Below are positions 7,710-15,647 of a stretch of 64,000 nt of DNA, piece by piece. Both the position numbers and the translations under genes were made by a program. The notes beneath the pieces were generated by a model. That model did not search any database. It had not been told where the DNA came from and worked only from the letters and a program-made list of their open reading frames with translations. The stretch comes from Streptosporangium sp040640155. GTDB lineage: Bacteria > Actinomycetota > Actinomycetes > Streptosporangiales > Streptosporangiaceae. How positions within the stretch are numbered: position 1 is the first letter of the stretch; the number at the start of each line of letters is the position of its first letter. The stretch spans positions 62,001 through 126,000 of the forward strand of contig NZ_JBFABE010000010.1 of NCBI RefSeq assembly GCF_040640155.1, in the 5' to 3' direction.

Positions 7710-8711
7710 GTGATTGCCCGGACCAGAGCACGGCGCGGCCTGCGGTTTCTCGCTACGGTGGCGGCCCTGCTCCTTGCGCTTCCCGGGGTGGCCGTGGCCA
7801 CCCTCACCCTGCAGTTTACCGGGACCCCGGCCCGCTGGGCCAAGACGACCGGTCACGACGCCCTCTGGCTCGGTCACGCCTGGGTCGACGGCCGCAAGAC
7901 GGCCCGGGACGTGCGGGCGCTCGCCGCCCGGCTCCGCAGGACCGGGATCAGGGACGTGTACGTCCACTCCGGCCCGTTCGAACGCGACGGGACGCTCTCC
8001 GCCGCCAAGCACCCCAAGGCGGCCGACTTCCTGAGGTGGTGGCGCAAGGAGTCGCCCAGGATCAGGGTCTCGGCCTGGCTCGGCCAGAAGGTCAACGGCG
8101 TCCTGGACCTCGACGACGCGGCCTCCCGGCAGCGCGTGCTGGAGGGCGCGCGGGCGATCAGGGCGCTCGGCTTCGACGGCGTCCACTACAACTTCGAGCC
8201 GATCGGCGACGGCGACACCAGTTTCCTCGACCTGCTCGTCAGGACCCGCGCGATCCTGGGCGACGGCCTGCTGTCCACCTCGACCCCGCAGATCGAGCCG
8301 TTCCCGCTCGTCCGCCCGGTCGCGCGGGCCGTCATGGGCCACGACAAGTACTGGTCGCCCGGCTACTTCGGCCAGGTCGTCAAGCTCGTCGACCAGGTGG
8401 CGATCATGACCTACGACTCCTACCTTCCCTACCCGGCCGTCTACGGCGGCTACGTCGTGCGGCAGTCCTCGCTGGCGCTGGGGCTCGTCCCGGCGGACAA
8501 GACGCTGCTGATCGGCGCCCCGGCCTACCACGACCACGGCGTCTCCTGGGCCGACTCCGCCGAGAGCGTGGAGAAGGCGGCCCGGGGCGCCCGGCTGGCG
8601 CTGACCACGTACGGAAAGCCGCGCGAACGGTTCGGGCTGGCGCTGTACGTGGACTTCGCGGCCACCAAGGAGGACTGGGCGGAGTACGACCGGTTCTGGT
8701 TCAAGCCGTGA
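7710..8711 (+). CDS. Secreted or membrane-anchored GH18-like protein with degenerate active site
   Basis: A 333-aa protein. A basic start (RTRARR) and a hydrophobic segment (FLATVAALLLALPGVAVA) indicate export or an N-terminal anchor. The rest follows a TIM-barrel GH18/YaaH-like pattern: VNGVLDLDD, a degenerate catalytic strand FDGVHYNFEP, and IMTYDSY. In the DxxDxDxE signature the second and third Asp are His159 and Asn161; D156 and E163 remain. Such proteins often act on peptidoglycan or exopolysaccharide, or only bind it. The GTG start overlaps the lepA promoter region; its Shine-Dalgarno sequence is weak. Substrate unknown. Confidence 0.8.
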   Translation: MIARTRARRGLRFLATVAALLLALPGVAVATLTLQFTGTPARWAKTTGHDALWLGHAWVDGRKTARDVRALAARLRRTGIRDVYVHSGPFERDGTLSAAKHPKAADFLRWWRKESPRIRVSAWLGQKVNGVLDLDDAASRQRVLEGARAIRALGFDGVHYNFEPIGDGDTSFLDLLVRTRAILGDGLLSTSTPQIEPFPLVRPVARAVMGHDKYWSPGYFGQVVKLVDQVAIMTYDSYLPYPAVYGGYVVRQSSLALGLVPADKTLLIGAPAYHDHGVSWADSAESVEKAARGARLALTTYGKPRERFGLALYVDFAATKEDWAEYDRFWFKP

Positions 8712-8721
8712 GGATCACGGC
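8705..8721 (+). terminator. Short hairpin over the stop codon
   Basis: GCCGTGA / TCACGGC arms of 7 bp with a 3-nt loop; the left arm contains the TGA stop of the GH18-like gene. Possible weak terminator before rpsT. Confidence 0.4.
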
Positions 8722-8789
8722 GATCGTGGTCCGAGCCGCCGTGACCACACGCTAAACTGATCAGGCATCCCTCTGCCTGGCCTGTCGAT

Positions 8790-8819
8790 TTGAGCGACGA
8801 CCTCGGCAGTTGGTAGCCT
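8790..8819 (+). promoter_or_regulatory. Probable rpsT promoter
   Basis: TTGAGC (8790-8795), an 18-nt spacer, then TAGCCT (8814-8819). The predicted transcript has a leader of about 60 nt before the GTG at 8889. Confidence 0.5.
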
Positions 8820-8888
8820 AGTCAACTGCGTGTGGCGCGCCCTCTCTGCCCGCGCGCCCCATCCAACGACATTCACCGAGGCTTCTTC

Positions 8889-9164
8889 GTGGCGAACATC
8901 AAGTCCCAGATCAAGCGCAACCGGCAGAACGAGAAGGCCCGGCTGCGCAACAAGGCTGTCAAGTCTTCCCTGAAGACGGCCATCCGCAAGTTCCGCGAGG
9001 CCGCCGACCAGGGCAACATCGACGACGCGGTCGCGCTTCAGCGCGCCGCCGCCCGCCAGCTGGACAAGGCCGCCAGCAAGGGCGTCATCCACAAGAACCA
9101 GGCCGCCAACCGCAAGTCGGCGATCGCCCAGCGCGCCGCCGCCCTGTCGACGGCCGCCAAGTAG
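8889..9164 (+). CDS. rpsT: 30S ribosomal protein S20
   Basis: A 91-aa basic protein of the small ribosomal subunit that binds 16S rRNA. The N-terminus MANIKSQIKRNRQNEKAR and the C-terminal GVIHKNQAANRKS are family signatures. The start is GTG 8889 with CGAGG seven bases upstream; a longer open frame from 8832 has no family similarity. It is a single-gene transcription unit with a hairpin terminator just downstream. Confidence 0.97.
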   Translation: MANIKSQIKRNRQNEKARLRNKAVKSSLKTAIRKFREAADQGNIDDAVALQRAAARQLDKAASKGVIHKNQAANRKSAIAQRAAALSTAAK

Positions 9165-9188
9165 TCCCAGTAGTCTCAAGGTTCCGCG

Positions 9189-9219
9189 AACGCCGCACTC
9201 CGTCCGGGGTGTGGCGTTT
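9189..9219. terminator. rpsT/holA terminator hairpin
   Basis: Ten-base-pair stem (9189-9198 with 9209-9218, one G-U pair) followed by TTTC on the plus strand. It lies between the converging rpsT and holA. Confidence 0.7.
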
Positions 9220-9292
9220 CTGCGTTCCAGGGCGTTCTCGCGGCCACCTTCCGGCTCACGCCGCCCCGGGCGGGCCCGCCCGCATCGTTCCT

Positions 9293-10264
9293 CTAACGCC
9301 CGGTGCGGTTGGCGACCACGGTCTGGACCATGTGCTCCAGCGCGTACGCGGGGTCGGTGCCACCGCCCTTCACCTGGGCGTCGGCGGTGGCGGCGGCCTG
9401 GATCGCCCGGGCGAGCCCCTCCGGCCCCCAGCCGTTCAGCTGCCGCTGGACCCGTTCGATCTTCCAGGGCGGCATGCCGAGCCTTCCGGCGAGCTGGGCG
9501 CCCCGCAGGTTCCTGGGGGCGCCGCCCACCTTCGCCAGCGAGCGCAGACCCCCGGCGAGCGCGCTCACCAGCAGGACCGGGGCCGTCCCCGTCGACAGGG
9601 CCCAGCGCAACTGCTCCAGGGCGTCGCCCAGGCGTCCCTCGACGGCCGAGTCGGCCACGGTGAACCCGCTGACCTCGGCCCTGCCCCGGTGGTAGCGCGC
9701 GACGGCGGCCTCGTCGATCGTCTTGCCGGGGGTGTCGAAGGCGAGCTGGCTGCAGGCGGCGGCGAGCTCGCGCAGGTCGTTGCCGACCGCGTCGAGCAGC
9801 GCGGCGGCGGCGTCGGCCCCGATGGTGCGCCCGGCCCGCTTCAGCTCCGCCTTGACGAACGCCAGCCGCTCGGCCGGCTTGGTCACCTTGGCGACCGGGA
9901 CCACCCGTGCCCCGGCCTTCCTGACCCCGTCGACGAGTGCCTTGCCCTTCACTCCCCCGGGATGGACGAGGACGAGCACGGTCTCCTCGGCCGGACGGGC
10001 GGCGTACGAGACGACCTCGGTGATGACGTCCTTGACGAGATCCTGGGCCGAACGGATGACCACCACGGACCTCTCGCCGAACAGCGAGGGCGAGGTCATG
10101 CGGGTGAGTTCTCCGGGCTCCACCTTGGCACCGGGAAGGTCGTGCACCTCGGCGGTCGGATCGGCCGCCCTGGCGGCCGAGGTCACCTCGCCGACCGCGC
10201 GGTCGGCCAGCAGTTCCTCGTCGCCGAGTATCAGGATCACCGGTGCCGGATCGGTTGCCGCCAT
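9293..10264 (-). CDS. holA: DNA polymerase III subunit delta
   Basis: A 323-aa clamp-loader delta subunit, which opens the beta clamp in the gamma/delta/delta' complex. Family blocks are ILGDEELLADRAV, SPSLFGERSVVVI, LVHPGGVKGKAL, GNDLRELAAACSQL and GMPPWKIERVQRQL. The length matches other actinobacterial HolA proteins. ATG 10264 (MAATDPAPVIL) is chosen; ATG 10276 four codons upstream is possible. Neither has a clear ribosome-binding site. Conserved position between rpsT and comEC. Confidence 0.93.
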   Translation of the reverse strand: MAATDPAPVILILGDEELLADRAVGEVTSAARAADPTAEVHDLPGAKVEPGELTRMTSPSLFGERSVVVIRSAQDLVKDVITEVVSYAARPAEETVLVLVHPGGVKGKALVDGVRKAGARVVPVAKVTKPAERLAFVKAELKRAGRTIGADAAAALLDAVGNDLRELAAACSQLAFDTPGKTIDEAAVARYHRGRAEVSGFTVADSAVEGRLGDALEQLRWALSTGTAPVLLVSALAGGLRSLAKVGGAPRNLRGAQLAGRLGMPPWKIERVQRQLNGWGPEGLARAIQAAATADAQVKGGGTDPAYALEHMVQTVVANRTGR

Positions 10265-10353
10265 GCCGAGCAGCATGCCACGTATCCGCGACGGTCGGCC
10301 AACGCATGACGTCCTCCCGGCCCCCAAGGACCGGGATTCCCCGGGTCGCCGCC

Positions 10354-10429
10354 GCGCTCACGGTCGTCCGGCACGCTCACGGTCGTCCGCCGCGCTCACG
10401 GTCGTCCGCCACACTCACGGTCGTCCGGC
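10354..10429. repeat. Four 19-bp tandem repeats upstream of the zinc-ribbon gene
   Basis: Four contiguous 19-bp units of type GCGCTCACGGTCGTCCGCC, at 10354, 10373, 10392 and 10411. Units 1/3 and 2/4 are most alike. They lie between the start of holA and the small zinc-ribbon gene, inside no real gene. Confidence 0.92.
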
Positions 10430-10500
10430 GCGTCAAGTCGTTCGCAATCGGAATGCAGGCGCCCCGGGGCACCCTGGTGACATCGAAGGAGGTGAGAACC

Positions 10501-10656
10501 ATGACAAACTCCACCATTCGCCGTCACGCCTGCCCCCGCTGCGGAACGGCCCTCGACGAGGGGCCGATCATGTACCGCTGCGCACGCTGCAGCCGGTCGG
10601 TCTACGCCGCCGACGTGGACACCGAGTTCCGCCACCCGACCGGCCCCCAGGCCTGA
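10501..10656 (+). CDS. 51-aa zinc-ribbon protein
   Basis: A small protein, shorter than a usual 60-residue cutoff, with two zinc knuckles, CPRC (residues 11-14) and CARC (27-30), and a short acidic tail. Start evidence is strong: AAGGAGGTGA lies 5-6 bases before ATG 10501. A single four-cysteine ribbon of this kind usually binds RNA, DNA or a protein partner. No partner is evident from context. The four 19-bp repeats upstream may belong to its control region. Function unknown. Confidence 0.85.
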   Translation: MTNSTIRRHACPRCGTALDEGPIMYRCARCSRSVYAADVDTEFRHPTGPQA

Positions 10657-10680
10657 TCCACACCGGCCACCCGGGCCGGA

Positions 10681-10712
10681 CGCCCGACCTGTGACGATCA
10701 CCAGGTCGGGCG
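10681..10712. terminator. Convergent terminator hairpin
   Basis: Perfect 11-bp stem CGCCCGACCTG / CAGGTCGGGCG with a 10-nt loop, between the zinc-ribbon gene (plus) and the SnoaL-like gene (minus). Confidence 0.75.
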
Positions 10713-10778
10713 CCCTCCCCGCTACGACCATCCGGGGCAGGTGCTCGACCCGCCCGCACGTCGCACCGCCCCCGCCGG

Positions 10779-11246
10779 TCAGGCGTTCGCCGGCGCCTCC
10801 TTCCAGGCGTCGGCCCATCCGCCCTGCACCATGGTCTGGAAGACCCACCTGCCGCCCGACTTCACCAGCAGGTCCGCGTAGCGCATCCCGTACGTGTGGC
10901 CGTTCGTCGTCACCGTCGCATCGGTGATCACGATGACCAGGTTCGCGGTCAGGAAGTGCGGCGTGCGGACCGAACGCATCTCGATCTCGCCCTGCTCCCC
11001 CCCTCCCATGACCTCGGCCATGGTGCTCGTGAACCGCTCCCTCGTCCAGCGCGCGGCCAGGCCGTCGCCGTCGGGGCCGTCGGTCACCACGTTGAGCGGG
11101 AACATCGCCATGTCCGCCATCCGCTCGACGTCGACCTTCGCGCTGTGCGCGTCGTACAGGGCGAACCACTCCTCGACGCTCTGCCGGTCCTCTGCGGTCG
11201 GCGTGAAGGCACCGCCACCGAATGGGGATCCCTGAACTTCCGACAT
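10779..11246 (-). CDS. SnoaL/NTF2-like protein
   Basis: A 155-aa NTF2-fold protein of the SnoaL-like/DUF4440 type: a helix-rich N-terminus (VEEWFALYDAHSAKVDVERMADM) then beta strands ending in GRWVFQTMVQGGWADAW. Such proteins bind small molecules or act as isomerases or polyketide cyclases; the substrate is unknown. ATG 11246 has AAGGAGCAG just upstream, and a promoter with an embedded palindrome lies at 11337-11358, so it is an independent gene. Oddly, it is in frame with comEC, and no stop codon separates the two. Confidence 0.85.
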   Translation of the reverse strand: MSEVQGSPFGGGAFTPTAEDRQSVEEWFALYDAHSAKVDVERMADMAMFPLNVVTDGPDGDGLAARWTRERFTSTMAEVMGGGEQGEIEMRSVRTPHFLTANLVIVITDATVTTNGHTYGMRYADLLVKSGGRWVFQTMVQGGWADAWKEAPANA

Positions 11247-14156
11247 CTGCCTGCTCCTTCGTCGACGACACCTGGCGGGCCCCGGCGGCCGTTGCCACCG
11301 CAAGAGGGCCGTCCGGTGACACGCCATTAATCGTACATCATACCGTACGACGTACGGTTCATCTGCCGAACGGTCGCCGCGGTGATCGACGGTCGACGAC
11401 GCGCCTCTTCGCCGGTCTCGCCGATGACGAGCGAAGAGACCTGACCGGACCGGCGGGCACGCGAGGTTCGGAGGACTCGCGAGGTTCGGAGGACTCGGAA
11501 AAGGCTCTGACGGCCCGGCCCTCGTCGCCGGGTCCGCGTGCCTCCGGACGACGACCGCCGGCGCTCCGTCGTGGACCACCACCGCCAGATCCCCCGACTG
11601 GTCCGTCCGGTAGACGCGCGCGCCGAGCCGGTGCAGCGCGGCCAGGGTGGACGGCGCCGGATGCCCGTAGTCGTTGCCCGCGCCTACGCTGATCAGTGCG
11701 GCACGAGCCCCGACCGCCGCGAAGAAGGCCGGGTCGTACCTGCCCGATCCGTGGTGGGGGACCTTGAGGATGTCGGCGGGGGGCAGGCCACGCCGGAGCA
11801 GGTCCGCCTGGGCCTCGGTCTCGATGTCGCCACTGAGCAGGGCCGACCCCGCGGCCCAGCGGACGTGCACCACGACGCTCGCGTTGTTGACGGCCGCCCC
11901 CTCTCCTGCACCGGGCGGAGCCCTCTCGGCCTCCGGGCCGATGACGGTGAGCTCGGAGGGCCCGAACCGCCAGCTCGCTCCCGGTGCCGCCGCCCACTCG
12001 GTCACCCGGCGACGAGCGGACCCCTCACCCACGTGGTGAAGCCCGCCGCCCGCCCCCGCCCCCTCGCCCTCCGCGGCACCGTGCGGTGTCACCACCACCG
12101 CTCCGACCTCGCGCCCGCGGAAGACACCGTCGATTCCTCCCGTGTGATCGAAGTGCGGGTGGGTGAGGATGACCAGGGGCACCTGCGTGACCCCCACGGA
12201 ACGAAGGCAGCGGTTCATGCTCACCGGATCGGGCCCGGCGTCCACCACGACGGCCCGCCCGGGCCCGGCGGCCACCAGCAGGCCGTCTCCCTGCCCGACG
12301 TCACAGGCCACCAGCAACCAGCCCGGCGGCGGCCAGCGGGCCACGATCGGGGTGACCAGTGTCGCGGCGAGGACCAGCCCGGCGACGGCCGCCAGGGCGA
12401 TCCCGCGGGATCGCCGGCGTCGGAGGACCGGCACGGCGAGCGGGACGGCGACCGCCAGCAGGAGTAACCCGGCGACCCCGCCCGGCCACGGGATCGTGCC
12501 CGGCGAGACCACCGCGGCGCGCTCCGCCACCTCGACGATCCATCCGGTGGCCAGCCCGGCGGGCCGGACCAGCAACCGGGCCGTCTCCAGGTGCAGGGGA
12601 GCGATCAACGCGACCACGAAGCCGATCAGGGTGGCGGGGGCGACGGCGGGACCCGCGAGCAGGTTGGCCGGCACCGCGACCGGCGTGAGCTGCCCCGACA
12701 TCAGGATCAGCACGGGAGTGACGGCCGCCTGCGCCGCGGCCGCCACCGCGGTCGCCTCGGCGAGCCATCGGGGCAGGTGGGCCGCGAGCCGGTCACGCCA
12801 GCGCGGGGCCAGGACCAGGATGCCCGCCGTGGCGGAGACCGAGAGGGCGAAGCCGTAGGACCGGGCCAGGTCCGGCACGAAGAAGACCAGGCCGAGGACG
12901 GTCGCCGACAGGGCGGTGACACCGTCGCGGGAACGGCCCGTGCCCAGGGCGGCGGCGGCGACCCCACCCATCAGAAGCGCCCGGAGCACGCTGGGCGAGG
13001 GCCGGGCGACGACCGCGAAGGCGACCATGGCCGTCGACGCCAGCACCGCCCGCACCGCGAGCGGCAGCCCGGCCGCCCTGGCCAGTGCCACCGCCGCTCC
13101 CGCCACGACGGCGAGGTTCGCCCCCGAGACGGCGAGCAGGTGACTCAGGCCCGCCGTCTTGAAGTCGGCTCTGACCTGCTCCTGCATCCGGGACACGTCA
13201 CCGACCACCAGGCCCGGCAGCAGCCCGCGCTGCTCCGGCGGCAGCACATCGGCGGCATCCCGCAACCCCGCCCTGATCGCCCCGGCGGCGCGCTGCTCCC
13301 ACGAGGGACCGCCCAGCATCCGCGGCGCCCCTCTGACCAGCACCACGGCGGCGAGCAGCTCACCGGGATCGGCCGGCCCGAAACGCCCCCTGATCCCGAC
13401 CCGCTGGCCGGGCAGCAGCGGCCGCCATTCGGCACCGGAGACGAACAGCAGCACCGAGGCCCTCACTCTCACCCGCCCCTCCCCCGCTCCGACCGACTCG
13501 ACCCGGGCGGGCACCACGAAGCTCTCCCGCCGGAACGGCCCCGCGGACCTCGGCAACTCGCGTGGATCGTCCGTCGTCACCACCTCCGCCACGGCCGACG
13601 CGTGCCTTCCGGCGAGCTCCGCCACCGGCCCCGTACCGGCCGCGTGCACCCGGAAGGCGACCGATCCCGCCACCGCGGCCGCGCACCCCAGGACCGCGAT
13701 CAGTGCGTTCCCCCGGCCCGCCGTCCTGCCGGCGCGGGACAGAACGGCCGCGGCCCCCGCCCCCGCGGCCAGGAGGACGGCCGTCGCGGCCCCGGTCGCG
13801 GCCGGGTGGCCCAGCAGGACGAGCGCGGTCACCCAGGAGGCGACCGCGGGCAGGACCAGATGCGCGCCGTACGGAGAACGCCCCTGCCTTCGGGCTTCGG
13901 GGCTCTCGGCGGCGGAGGCCGCGGTGACCGACATGGCGGCCGCGGTGGACGACATGGCGGTCGCGGCGACCGGCGTGACGGTCGCGCACCGGGACACCAG
14001 CCAGGACGTCGCCCGGAGGACGGGCCGGAAGACGGAGAGGACGGACGGGAGGGCGAACCGGCGCGCGGACCGGGGAAAGGACCGGGGAACGAGTCGTCGT
14101 GTGGTGCGGGCGGCGGGCCGGGGCTCGGTCGCCGTACGACGTGGGCGGCGGTTCAC
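10779..14156 (-). CDS. comEC: ComEC/Rec2 DNA-uptake channel; frame continues into the SnoaL gene
   Basis: The first roughly 875 residues are a full-length ComEC: about ten membrane helices, the competence domain (GLLPGLVVGD, HLLAVSGANLAVV) and a C-terminal metallo-beta-lactamase-like domain (ILTHPHFDHTGG, SGDIE, KVPHHGS). ComEC carries single-stranded DNA across the membrane; competence is unproven in this group. The GTG start (14156) overlaps the comEA stop as GTGA, implying translational coupling. The family normally ends near 11530. Here I find no in-frame stop from there to 10779, so as written the frame adds a low-complexity linker and the whole SnoaL protein. This is a real fusion, read-through or a sequence error. 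Confidence 0.75.
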   Translation of the reverse strand: MNRRPRRTATEPRPAARTTRRLVPRSFPRSARRFALPSVLSVFRPVLRATSWLVSRCATVTPVAATAMSSTAAAMSVTAASAAESPEARRQGRSPYGAHLVLPAVASWVTALVLLGHPAATGAATAVLLAAGAGAAAVLSRAGRTAGRGNALIAVLGCAAAVAGSVAFRVHAAGTGPVAELAGRHASAVAEVVTTDDPRELPRSAGPFRRESFVVPARVESVGAGEGRVRVRASVLLFVSGAEWRPLLPGQRVGIRGRFGPADPGELLAAVVLVRGAPRMLGGPSWEQRAAGAIRAGLRDAADVLPPEQRGLLPGLVVGDVSRMQEQVRADFKTAGLSHLLAVSGANLAVVAGAAVALARAAGLPLAVRAVLASTAMVAFAVVARPSPSVLRALLMGGVAAAALGTGRSRDGVTALSATVLGLVFFVPDLARSYGFALSVSATAGILVLAPRWRDRLAAHLPRWLAEATAVAAAAQAAVTPVLILMSGQLTPVAVPANLLAGPAVAPATLIGFVVALIAPLHLETARLLVRPAGLATGWIVEVAERAAVVSPGTIPWPGGVAGLLLLAVAVPLAVPVLRRRRSRGIALAAVAGLVLAATLVTPIVARWPPPGWLLVACDVGQGDGLLVAAGPGRAVVVDAGPDPVSMNRCLRSVGVTQVPLVILTHPHFDHTGGIDGVFRGREVGAVVVTPHGAAEGEGAGAGGGLHHVGEGSARRRVTEWAAAPGASWRFGPSELTVIGPEAERAPPGAGEGAAVNNASVVVHVRWAAGSALLSGDIETEAQADLLRRGLPPADILKVPHHGSGRYDPAFFAAVGARAALISVGAGNDYGHPAPSTLAALHRLGARVYRTDQSGDLAVVVHDGAPAVVVRRHADPATRAGPSEPFPSPPNLASPPNLACPPVRSGLFARHRRDRRRGASSTVDHRGDRSADEPYVVRYDVRLMACHRTALLRWQRPPGPARCRRRRSRQMSEVQGSPFGGGAFTPTAEDRQSVEEWFALYDAHSAKVDVERMADMAMFPLNVVTDGPDGDGLAARWTRERFTSTMAEVMGGGEQGEIEMRSVRTPHFLTANLVIVITDATVTTNGHTYGMRYADLLVKSGGRWVFQTMVQGGWADAWKEAPANA
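11337..11358 (-). promoter_or_regulatory. Promoter -10 box with TetR-like operator for the SnoaL gene
   Basis: On the minus strand a TATGAT -10 box (11337-11342) directly follows a perfect hyphenated palindrome, ACCGTACG-N-CGTACGGT (11342-11358). The palindrome fills the spacer between -35 and -10, a classical repressor position. The -35 box is poor. The palindrome resembles TetR-family operators, but no TetR gene lies in the window. Confidence 0.6.
11461..11496. repeat. Exact 18-bp tandem duplication
   Basis: GCGAGGTTCGGAGGACTC occurs twice head to tail. In the comEC frame it encodes a repeated SPPNLA motif in the linker after the ComEC core. Confidence 0.9.
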
Positions 14157-15418
14157 ACCCGGACCTTGTCCCGCATCTCCGCGTACTTGCGGTCCCCGAT
14201 GCCGCTCACGTCGCGGAGTTCCTCCACGGCGCGGAAACCCCCGTGGGCGTCCCGGTACTCCGTGATGCGCCGGGCGAGCACCTCGCCGACGCCCGGCAGC
14301 AGTTCGAGTTGTTCGGGCGTGGCCGCGTTCAGATCGACCACGGCGGAGCCGGGATCCGTCGGGGCCGCAGGAGGTGCCCCCGTCACCGTGATGGGGTGAC
14401 TCGGAGCGCCGACGACGATCTGCTCGCCGTCCACGAGCCTGCGCGCCAGGTTGAGCGACCCCGTGGTGGCCGGCCCGCGGGCGCCTCCGGCCGCCCGGAC
14501 CGCGTCGGCGACCCGGGAGCCGGCGGGCAGTGTGATCACCCCGGGGCGACGGATCTTGCCGGTCACGTGGACGGTCAGCTCCGCGACCGGGGCGGAGGGC
14601 ACCCTCGCGCCCCCTGGAGCACCGGCAGCACCGGCAGCACCGGCAGCACCGGCAGCACCGGCAGCACTCGGGACACCGGGGGCACCGGGGGCACGGAGCG
14701 GGGCGCCCGAGATCGGCACCGGCGGCGTCAGGGGCTCGGGCTCTGGGCGGGACCACCAGGCGTAGACACCGCCCACGAGGGTGGCCGTCACCGCGACGAG
14801 CAGCAGCAGGCGCAGCCCCGCCCGGCCGGGACCGAGCGCCGGCGCCTGGGTGGCCACGGCCTTTCTGAGCGCTTCGAAGGAGGGGGGAACCGGCGCCCAG
14901 CTCGTCCGCGCGGCGGGCTCGGCTTGGGGAACGGACCGGTCCTGCGGATCCCGCCGGTCCGGCCGGGACGCGCCGGTTCGGCCGGCCGGCCCGTGCCCGG
15001 GGAGCGGGTCACCGGTCGTGGCCGCTCTCTCCCTCTCACCGGGCGGGGGGTGGGGGGCGTCGGCACGGGTCGGAGCGACCTGCCCGGAGGCGGAGAAGGG
15101 CTCGACGGGTCGGAAAGGTGGAGGCGGGTCGGTGAGAGCGTTCGATCGGGGGCGGCCGGTCGATCGAGGGTGATCGGCTGAGCCGGTGGGATCGGCTTGC
15201 CGAGGACGATCGGTCTGCCGAGGGGGGTCGACCGGTTGAAGGTGATCCGCCCGGTGGGGCGGGGAGGGCGGGCGAAGCGGGAAGGACGGGCCGGGTGAGG
15301 TGGGCGGGTGGGCTGGACGGTGTCGAGGGAGCCCCGGGACGGGTGATCCATGCCCCGTCAGCGTCCGCAGCCGTGACTCGGCCCGGAAGCGCTCGATGTT
15401 CTGACCTGTGGTCCGCAC
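14153..15418 (-). CDS. comEA: ComEA-like DNA-binding protein
   Basis: A membrane-anchored competence-type DNA receptor. A long Pro/Arg-rich cytoplasmic region leads to one membrane helix (LRLLLLVAVTATLVGGVYAWW). An Ala/Gly linker, a SLBB domain (LTVHVTGKIRRPGVITLP) and a C-terminal helix-hairpin-helix domain (VVDLNAATPEQLELLPGVGE, FRAVEELRDVSGIGDRKYAE) follow. The start is uncertain: the open frame extends past 15600 into the DegV gene, and the only plausible initiators are GTGs. GTG 15418 (VRTTGQNIERF) is chosen without a ribosome-binding site. The stop overlaps the comEC start. Confidence 0.8.
   Translation of the reverse strand: MRTTGQNIERFRAESRLRTLTGHGSPVPGLPRHRPAHPPTSPGPSFPLRPPSPPHRADHLQPVDPPRQTDRPRQADPTGSADHPRSTGRPRSNALTDPPPPFRPVEPFSASGQVAPTRADAPHPPPGERERAATTGDPLPGHGPAGRTGASRPDRRDPQDRSVPQAEPAARTSWAPVPPSFEALRKAVATQAPALGPGRAGLRLLLLVAVTATLVGGVYAWWSRPEPEPLTPPVPISGAPLRAPGAPGVPSAAGAAGAAGAAGAAGAPGGARVPSAPVAELTVHVTGKIRRPGVITLPAGSRVADAVRAAGGARGPATTGSLNLARRLVDGEQIVVGAPSHPITVTGAPPAAPTDPGSAVVDLNAATPEQLELLPGVGEVLARRITEYRDAHGGFRAVEELRDVSGIGDRKYAEMRDKVRV
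14621..14665. repeat. 9-bp tandem repeat, 5 copies, in the comEA linker
   Basis: Five exact copies of ACCGGCAGC, in frame, encoding repeated Ala-Ala-Gly between the membrane helix and SLBB domain of ComEA. Confidence 0.95.
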
Positions 15419-15647
15419 CCGCAGGACGGTACGGCGGTGGTGCCGGAGGCCGTCGTGGCGAACGGGATTCTGGGGATAACGGGATGCCGGGGATGACGCG
15501 GGGACGGTGAGGCGGGCCGCGGACGGCGGCCCCTGACAGGCCGGGGAACCGCGCCGGGGAACCGCGCCCAGGAATCGCGCCCAGGAATCGCGCCGGAAGA
15601 CCGGGACCGGAGCACCGCGCCGGAGGACCGGGGATGCCCGGGGCGCG

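Noticed and set aside
6109..7713. 534-aa plus-strand ORF opposite lepA
   Set aside because: Antisense shadow of a complete lepA; composition (Val/Gln/Asp/His-rich) is typical of reverse reads of high-GC genes, with no motif.
10354..10429. CRISPR-like array
   Set aside because: The units are contiguous with no unique spacers and no cas genes are near.
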